Positions 59,355-64,000 of a stretch of DNA of 64,000 bases are shown here, piece after piece (within the stretch, counting starts at the first letter, position 1; every line of letters begins with the position of its first letter). The DNA is taken from assembly GCF_031127835.1 (NCBI RefSeq), contig NZ_JARXHX010000004.1, positions 62,001-126,000 on the forward strand. The letters are read 5' to 3'. Made by a program: the position numbers and the translations under genes. Below the pieces are notes generated by a model that saw only the letters and a program-made list of their open reading frames with translations, was not told the origin of the DNA and did no database searches. Source of the DNA: Pelagicoccus sp. SDUM812002 (lineage in GTDB: Bacteria > Verrucomicrobiota > Verrucomicrobiia > Opitutales > Opitutaceae).

Positions 59355-59637
59355 CACGTGCTAGTGAAAGTGCGTCTCAGCACCTTCGATTTGCTGGCTT
59401 ATCGTCAGAATCTCGAACGAAATGGACCATCTGGTGGTTGGTTAGGGCCATATTTAGAAATTAGTTTGTTTAGAAATTAAACAAACACGCACGTGTTAGG
59501 AGGAAAATGCTGGGTTGATTTGGCACCAAAAAAACTGTTTGACACAGGTTTATCGATTTAGCACAAATTTCATCCTACCTCGCCTATACCCCACGCCCAG
59601 CTTCGGGCCTTTTTTTACCCCTTAAAGCACACACGTG
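59355..59637. promoter_or_regulatory. three AACACGTG sites, possible operators
   Basis: CACGTG occurs at 59355-59360, 59490-59495 and 59632-59637. Aligned in a common direction they read AACACGTGCTAG, AACACGTGCGTG and AACACGTGTGTG; the first runs on the plus and the other two on the minus strand. Spacing is 135 and 142 bp. An 8-base word repeated three times in 283 bp directly before the receptor gene suggests binding sites of one regulator; which one is unknown. Confidence 0.5.
59464..59486. repeat. perfect inverted repeat in the receptor leader
   Basis: GTTTGTTTA-GAAAT-TAAACAAAC, a perfect 9-bp inverted repeat with a 5-bp centre, 3 bp before the second CACGTG site. A copy of its inner word TTTAGAAATTA lies directly upstream (from 59453). 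AT-rich and symmetrical, it looks like an operator and not a terminator. Confidence 0.55.
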
Positions 59638-59670
59638 TTGGGTTAGGCACCCTAAAGTGAACTCAAACCT

Positions 59671-62600
59671 ATGATGTCTAACCACCAAAAACCTACCCTG
59701 TGTGCGGCTGCTTGCCGTGCCTCACGTGCGGCGTTTCGCTACGTTCCGCTATTCCTGCTATCGTTCGCGATGATCGCGACCGGCTTTGCGCAGTCTACTG
59801 GCTCTATTCGAGGGCAGGTAAAGAATGCGACTACTGGCAAGCTCGTGTACAATGCGGTTGTTACGATCGATGAGACCGGTCGAGAAACTACAACGGACGA
59901 ATATGGCGTCTACCGATTCTCCAACGTCCCCAACGGTGAGTACACGATCTCCGCCGATTATGTGGGCATGCGGGGGCAATCCGTATCCGTCTCAGTTGAC
60001 TCCGGTGTCAGCTCGAGTGGCGACATTCTAATGGTTTCGAGGCGCATCGCGGAGGGTACAGACGAAGAGAACGTCTTCGAGTTGGATGCTTTCGAAATTG
60101 ACGGAAGTGAAAACTACGACGCCAACGCTATGGCTCTTAACGAGCAGCGCCGCTCCGACAATCTGATCTCGGTTCAGCATGCAGACGCCTTCGGCGAGAT
60201 AGCGGAAGGCAACATCGGCGAGTACCTGAAAAATTTGCCGGGTGTATCTGTAAACTACGTGGCAGCGGACGTTCGTTCGATCAAGATGCGTGGTATGAGC
60301 CCTGCGTTCACGCAGGTCACGGTTGACGGTTCTCAGATGGCGAGCGCCGGTTCGGGTAGTAAGATTCGTGCCTTCGAGCTCGAGCAGGTATCTCTCGCCA
60401 ATGTTGAGCACTTGGAAGTCTCCAAGCTTCCCCGACCAGACATGTCAGCCAACGCTATCGGAGGTTCAGTCAACCTCGTCAGCAAGAACGCCTTCGCGTT
60501 GGGTAAGCAGTTCAACTACAAGGTCTCTCTCAACTTCAATAGTGAAGAAACTTCGCTCGGCTCAACGCCGGGTTGGAATGCCGACGCGGAGCGTAGTAAG
60601 GTTCTGCCCGGTGTCGAACTTAACTACTCTGATGTATTCATGGAAGACCGCCTCGGTCTGGCTTTAACTTACAAGCAGTCTAACATGTTTAACGTTCAGC
60701 AGCGTTTTCGTTGGAGAGAGTGGGAAACGTCACCGGAAGGCGATGTCGACGAAATCTACTTCAAGCGCCTCGAAGTGCAGGATGGTCCGAAGAAGACCTC
60801 CCGCGAGTCGTTCTCTGCCAATATGGACTTCAAGGTCAGCGATGACACGATGTTCACGCTCAAGGGGCAGGTGAACTATTACGACTCTACCTTCATCAAC
60901 CGCAACGTAGGCTGGAGGGCTGCGAACCTAGAGGCGGACGAAATGCCCGCTGGATACAACGGGTCTACAGAAGATCTAAGCGATAATTCGTATACTTTCG
61001 GACAGTCGAATGGTTTGTACTACGGGGGCTCCTTCCGCGGCAAGTATGGCAATACCTATCATATCGATGCGGGTATGAAGCACCACAAGGGGCAATGGGA
61101 TATCGACTATGGATACACCATGTCTGAGGCGACCAACCACTACGACAGCGCGAATCGCGGATTCATGGCTACTTGGGAAGTTCAGGAGCGCCAAGACAAC
61201 CAATACGTCGAGTTCGATCAGGGTAACGGAAACATGAACGCGTATTCCGACATCACCGTGTACGACTCCGACATGAACGAGCTTCCCAACGCTGGTATCA
61301 ACTTGGACGGCTTCGAGCTTCGCCGTACTCGCGACCAACCGAAGGATGCGGTAGACCGGATCTCTGGGTTCCGCCTTAACGCACGTCGCAATTTCAGTTT
61401 GGGCGAGACTCAAGGCTACTTTCAGTTCGGCGTTCGCACTTCTCGTCAAGAGCGTGAAGCAGTCGAGCATCGCCTACAGTATGTGTATAACGGATACAAT
61501 ACTGACGGAGAGCGCATTTGGCTCAGTGACTTCAAGGATGAGGTCTTCTCCGGTAATTCTCCCGGGTTTGGCTACGGTGGCATCGATTGGCCCAGCGCGA
61601 ACAAGCTCTACGACATCTTCACTAACAACATGTCCGACTGGACGTACGATGAAACCTACGCGATCAACCATGCGGATGGTCAATGGTTTGAAATGGAGGA
61701 AGACATCGATGCGGCCTATGCCATGGCAAAGTTCGAATTCCTGGACAACCGCCTCTCGGTGCTCGCAGGAGCGCGCTACGAAGATACCAAGGTGAGTGGT
61801 GCAATTCCTGTTATTGGCAGTGCCAATAACTATGTTAGGAGTCGCTTTGACTACGGTTTCGAAACGACAGCGGTCCAAGATGGATACGACGGATTTCATC
61901 CAAGCGTACATCTTAAGTATGATGTGAATGACAAGTTTCTGCTACGTCTCAGCTACGCGAATACTATTGGACGTCCGGATTTCGGAGCTATGTATACTCC
62001 AACCGAATACGATGCTCCATGGTTAGGCAGCACTTCGAATCCGAACGACGCAGACTGGGTAGCTAACAATCCTGACAATACATTCGGCATAGTTGAGGTC
62101 GCTAATCCCGGTCTCTTGCCGCGCGAATCGGACAATATAGATATTACAGCTGAGTACTATTATGATGATACTGGCGTCTTTTCTGTATCGGTTTTCCAGA
62201 ACAAGATGGAGAACTTCATTAGTCGGATCAATCGTGAGCTTACTGCAGCTGATGCGGAAAAGTGGGGGCTGCCGGCGTTCGTCACAGGAGCCGCTATTAC
62301 ACAGTCTGACATAGACACTTACGGACTGGAAGACGAAGCCTTGAACGGTGAATTCAACTACCGGTTAGAGATTTCTGAGAACGTAGCTGATGCGACGATC
62401 GAAGGCCTCGAAGTGAACTGGAAGCAAGACTTGGATCTCTTTACGGAATTCTTGAGAGGATCCAGCATCTACGCGAACGGTACCTTCCTTTCCACCAATG
62501 CAGAAGGTGGTACGGCGGCCTCTGATTTCGATAATAACTTCGATGACTTCGCGAAGAAGACCATCAATTACGGCTACCTTTTCGAACGTGGTCCCGTTGA

Positions 62601-62904
62601 TATCAAGCTTCGTTGGAACATTCGTGGCGATGAAATCGGCGGTTCGTCTCGCTCCTTCACCTTTGCTGATGGCAGAACCGTCTCCTCGGGTCTCTTCCGC
62701 GAAGAGCGCAAGTCGCTGGACTTCGATTTTGGATACAAGTTTAGCGACAGGGCAGCTTTGTTCGTGAACGCCCGTAATCTAAACGAGGCTCCTCACCGTC
62801 AGGGGTACTTCCTGGCAAACGCTGCCGGCGAGCGTAAATTTGTCCTTGAGCGTGAAGAGCGTTTCGGCGTCCAATGGACCGTCGGAGTCAAGGGCAAGTT
62901 CTAA
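59671..62904 (+). CDS. TonB-dependent receptor with carboxypeptidase-like regulatory domain
   Basis: A 1077-residue outer-membrane receptor. Signal peptide (about 1-40, ending IATGFAQ), then a carboxypeptidase-regulatory-like beta domain (about 44-120; GSIRGQVKNATTGKLVYNAV, GEYTISADYVGMRG), a linker and the TonB plug (about 150-270; NIGEYLKNLPGVSVNYVAAD, KMRGMSPAFTQVTVDGSQMA, MSANAIGGSVNLVSK). The 22-strand barrel fills the rest and ends in FGVQWTVGVKGKF with the C-terminal Phe. A second ATG lies one codon later. This receptor type takes up large substrates, often glycan fragments, with energy from TonB. No SusD-like protein is adjacent, as expected outside Bacteroidota. Confidence 0.94.
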   Translation: MMSNHQKPTLCAAACRASRAAFRYVPLFLLSFAMIATGFAQSTGSIRGQVKNATTGKLVYNAVVTIDETGRETTTDEYGVYRFSNVPNGEYTISADYVGMRGQSVSVSVDSGVSSSGDILMVSRRIAEGTDEENVFELDAFEIDGSENYDANAMALNEQRRSDNLISVQHADAFGEIAEGNIGEYLKNLPGVSVNYVAADVRSIKMRGMSPAFTQVTVDGSQMASAGSGSKIRAFELEQVSLANVEHLEVSKLPRPDMSANAIGGSVNLVSKNAFALGKQFNYKVSLNFNSEETSLGSTPGWNADAERSKVLPGVELNYSDVFMEDRLGLALTYKQSNMFNVQQRFRWREWETSPEGDVDEIYFKRLEVQDGPKKTSRESFSANMDFKVSDDTMFTLKGQVNYYDSTFINRNVGWRAANLEADEMPAGYNGSTEDLSDNSYTFGQSNGLYYGGSFRGKYGNTYHIDAGMKHHKGQWDIDYGYTMSEATNHYDSANRGFMATWEVQERQDNQYVEFDQGNGNMNAYSDITVYDSDMNELPNAGINLDGFELRRTRDQPKDAVDRISGFRLNARRNFSLGETQGYFQFGVRTSRQEREAVEHRLQYVYNGYNTDGERIWLSDFKDEVFSGNSPGFGYGGIDWPSANKLYDIFTNNMSDWTYDETYAINHADGQWFEMEEDIDAAYAMAKFEFLDNRLSVLAGARYEDTKVSGAIPVIGSANNYVRSRFDYGFETTAVQDGYDGFHPSVHLKYDVNDKFLLRLSYANTIGRPDFGAMYTPTEYDAPWLGSTSNPNDADWVANNPDNTFGIVEVANPGLLPRESDNIDITAEYYYDDTGVFSVSVFQNKMENFISRINRELTAADAEKWGLPAFVTGAAITQSDIDTYGLEDEALNGEFNYRLEISENVADATIEGLEVNWKQDLDLFTEFLRGSSIYANGTFLSTNAEGGTAASDFDNNFDDFAKKTINYGYLFERGPVDIKLRWNIRGDEIGGSSRSFTFADGRTVSSGLFREERKSLDFDFGYKFSDRAALFVNARNLNEAPHRQGYFLANAAGERKFVLEREERFGVQWTVGVKGKF

Positions 62905-62959
62905 GGCCACGGCATTATACAGGTTGTATACGAGCGATATATTCGATTTTTAGTTTGCA

Positions 62960-62989
62960 GCGGGAGAGGGGAGTTCCTCTCCCGCTTTT
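62960..62989 (+). terminator. rho-independent terminator of the TonB-receptor gene
   Basis: A perfect 10-bp stem GCGGGAGAGG / CCTCTCCCGC with a 6-nt loop (GGAGTT), followed by TTTTAT. 55 bp after the stop codon. Confidence 0.85.
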
Positions 62990-63030
62990 ATCTCAGTATT
63001 ATTTTAGAATGACACTGTCGTTTTGTTTTT

Positions 63031-63090
63031 GGTGTCGGGTTGGCGCTCATGATCGACGAACGAGTCGTCTCGGAGCGCCAATCCAACACC
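63031..63090. repeat. long imperfect inverted repeat (18-bp arms)
   Basis: Arms GGTGTCGGGTTGGCGCTC (63031-63048) and GAGCGCCAATCCAACACC (63073-63090) pair at 16 of 18 positions. The 24-nt middle has its own 5-bp stem GACGA / TCGTC (63055-63059, 63065-63069). As RNA it would form one long, nearly continuous hairpin of about 60 nt. There is no T-run on either side. A structured leader, an RNA element or a small repeat unit are all possible. Confidence 0.6.
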
Positions 63091-63244
63091 TTAACCTACG
63101 AATATCAATTACTCGGACGGGCAGTTTGGAGATACGGTTTGAAGTATTCGAATTGTGATGATCATCGATGAACCGCTCGGTAAACCTGGTGAAAAGGCGG
63201 GTTTAGCCGCTGTTCTTACGGGTTATGAGAACCTTAGTCTTTAT

Positions 63245-64000
63245 ATGAAACCAGCTATCACACTCTCGATTGGATTAGGCCTAGCCGTCTTAGGCTGCGC
63301 AAAACAAGAGCCGCTCGCCCGAGTGGAAGTGGAAAACTCCACGAAGACGCGCCGCGTCGACGAGGTCGTCGATTTGCGTTTAGTCGACCTCGGTTTGACG
63401 CTGGGAGATCACGCTGCTGAAGGGCTCGAAGCTTTCGTAGGTGACGCGCCCGTCCCAGCCCAAGCGTGGGACAGGAGCGGAGATGGTACGGCTGATACGC
63501 TCAGTGTGCTTTTGGATTTCAAACCCGTCGAGCAGAAGTCTGTGCGAATCGAGCTGGCTTCCGAGAAACCGACTGGTTTCGAGCAACGTACTCAGGCGGA
63601 AATATCCCGTAAAACGGGAGGTCAGTGGGAAGGGCGCGAATACATCGGCGGCCAGTTCGAGAATGTGCAGTCGATGGAGACGCCCCCCGAGCACACGGAC
63701 CACTCGTGGTTCATTCGCTACGAGGGGCCGGGATGGGAAAGTGATAAGGTGGGTTACCGCTTTTACCTAGATTGGAGAAACGGCTTCGACATATTTGGCA
63801 AGCTGACCGATGAGCTGGTTCTTCAGGATGTCGGTCAGGACGGTTTCGATTCTTACCACGAACCAGCCGATTGGGGGATGGATATCTTAAAGGTCGGCCC
63901 GTCCTTGGGATCGGGCGGCTATGGACTTTGGGTCGATGGCAAAGCGGAGCGGATTTCTCAAACTGAAAAGCTCGGTTGCGAGATTTTGGAGAACGGTCCT
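63245..64000 (+). CDS. DUF4861 domain lipoprotein (partial, runs off the window)
   Basis: The first 252 residues of a protein continuing beyond the window. A lipoprotein signal (lipobox VLGC, Cys18) starts it. The following sequence fits DUF4861: RVEVENSTKTRRVDEVVDL, then PAQAWDRSGDGTADTLSVLL, SWFIRYEGPGWESDKVGYRF, YLDWRNGFDIFGKL and SYHEPADWGMDILKVGPSLG. The family is frequent in polysaccharide-utilisation loci of Bacteroidota and PVC bacteria; its reaction is not known to me. Being next to a TonB receptor supports a role in handling an imported or surface-processed glycan. Confidence 0.85.
   Translation, partial: MKPAITLSIGLGLAVLGCAKQEPLARVEVENSTKTRRVDEVVDLRLVDLGLTLGDHAAEGLEAFVGDAPVPAQAWDRSGDGTADTLSVLLDFKPVEQKSVRIELASEKPTGFEQRTQAEISRKTGGQWEGREYIGGQFENVQSMETPPEHTDHSWFIRYEGPGWESDKVGYRFYLDWRNGFDIFGKLTDELVLQDVGQDGFDSYHEPADWGMDILKVGPSLGSGGYGLWVDGKAERISQTEKLGCEILENGP

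Larger units (their letters stand above)
59320..59670 (+). promoter_or_regulatory. leader/promoter region of the TonB-receptor gene
   Basis: 351 bp without a gene. It holds three copies of a CACGTG-centred site, a perfect inverted repeat (59464-59486), a TTGACA box at 59539-59544 with only a poor -10, and a GCCC/GGGC hairpin followed by seven Ts at about 59596-59617. A promoter with several operator-like sites and perhaps an early terminator is implied, but no start site can be fixed from sequence. Confidence 0.55.
62905..63244. other. intergenic region between receptor and DUF4861 gene
   Basis: 340 bp with no supported gene. It contains the receptor terminator and a long imperfect inverted repeat described separately. 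The last 150 bp should hold the promoter of the DUF4861 gene, if it is not read through from the receptor. Confidence 0.5.

Noticed and set aside
1-64000. CRISPR arrays, insertion sequences, prophage or integrated element
   Set aside because: No repeated spaced units, transposase, integrase or phage structural genes were seen, and base composition appears even by eye.

Overview
The window looks like the chromosome of a marine or free-living member of the Verrucomicrobiota, most likely class Opitutae (Puniceicoccales/Pelagicoccus-like). That placement is an inference. It rests on a pilus locus in the same order as Akkermansia Amuc_1102-1098, a TonB-dependent receptor with a carboxypeptidase-regulatory-like N-terminus next to a DUF4861 lipoprotein, and an Mrp-type cation antiporter gene set. 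Coding density is high. I see no tRNA, rRNA, insertion sequence, prophage or CRISPR array.

Layout. 0-7.3 kb: a YqeY-like protein, a PAS/SpoIIE phosphatase, a secreted ThuA-domain protein, an unrecognised protein with a Cys-rich N-terminus, and a CPA2 cation/proton antiporter with two RCK_C domains. 7.6-15.1 kb: a translationally coupled operon for an Mrp/Mbh-like antiporter (E, F, G, split MrpA C-terminus, B, C, three antiporter-like subunits and a small membrane protein). 15.1-23.7 kb: a minus-strand heavy-metal (Cu/Ag-type) RND efflux operon with three copies of DUF3347. 23.9-28.3 kb: an alpha/beta hydrolase lipoprotein, PilB- and PilC-like pilus assembly genes and a DUF192 lipoprotein. 28.4-34.1 kb: two overlapping tiny ORFs, then a minus-strand run of sugar transferase, O6-alkylguanine repair, cardiolipin synthase, trpC and rsmA. 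34.3-36.0 kb: a GspA/GspB (ExeAB)-like pair. 36.0-45.8 kb: FtsB-like protein, UDP-sugar pyrophosphorylase, FAH-family protein, a degenerate PAS/receiver protein, the pyruvate dehydrogenase E1alpha-E1beta-E2 operon and a Nudix hydrolase. 45.9-52.9 kb: the Amuc_1102-1101-1100-1099-1098-like pilus operon. 52.9-59.3 kb: a kinase-like protein lacking the catalytic residues, a 5'-3' exonuclease, an ECF sigma/anti-sigma pair, a COG2509-type flavoprotein and an RluA-family pseudouridine synthase. 59.3-64 kb: a regulatory region with three CACGTG sites, a 1077-residue TonB-dependent receptor and the start of a DUF4861 lipoprotein.

How the parts fit. Several dispersed modules look like parts of one type IV pilus/type II secretion-like machine: PilB and PilC (24.8-27.8 kb), GspA/GspB (34.3-36.0 kb) and the PilM/N/O/P-like plus secretin operon (45.9-52.8 kb). 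Two cation/proton systems are transcribed divergently from 7.2-7.6 kb, which suits a Na+/K+-rich habitat. The most interesting material is the Mrp variant with three antiporter-like subunits, the DUF3347-rich metal efflux operon, the Amuc_1100-type pilus locus outside Akkermansia, two signalling proteins that have lost catalytic residues, and the leader upstream of the TonB receptor.
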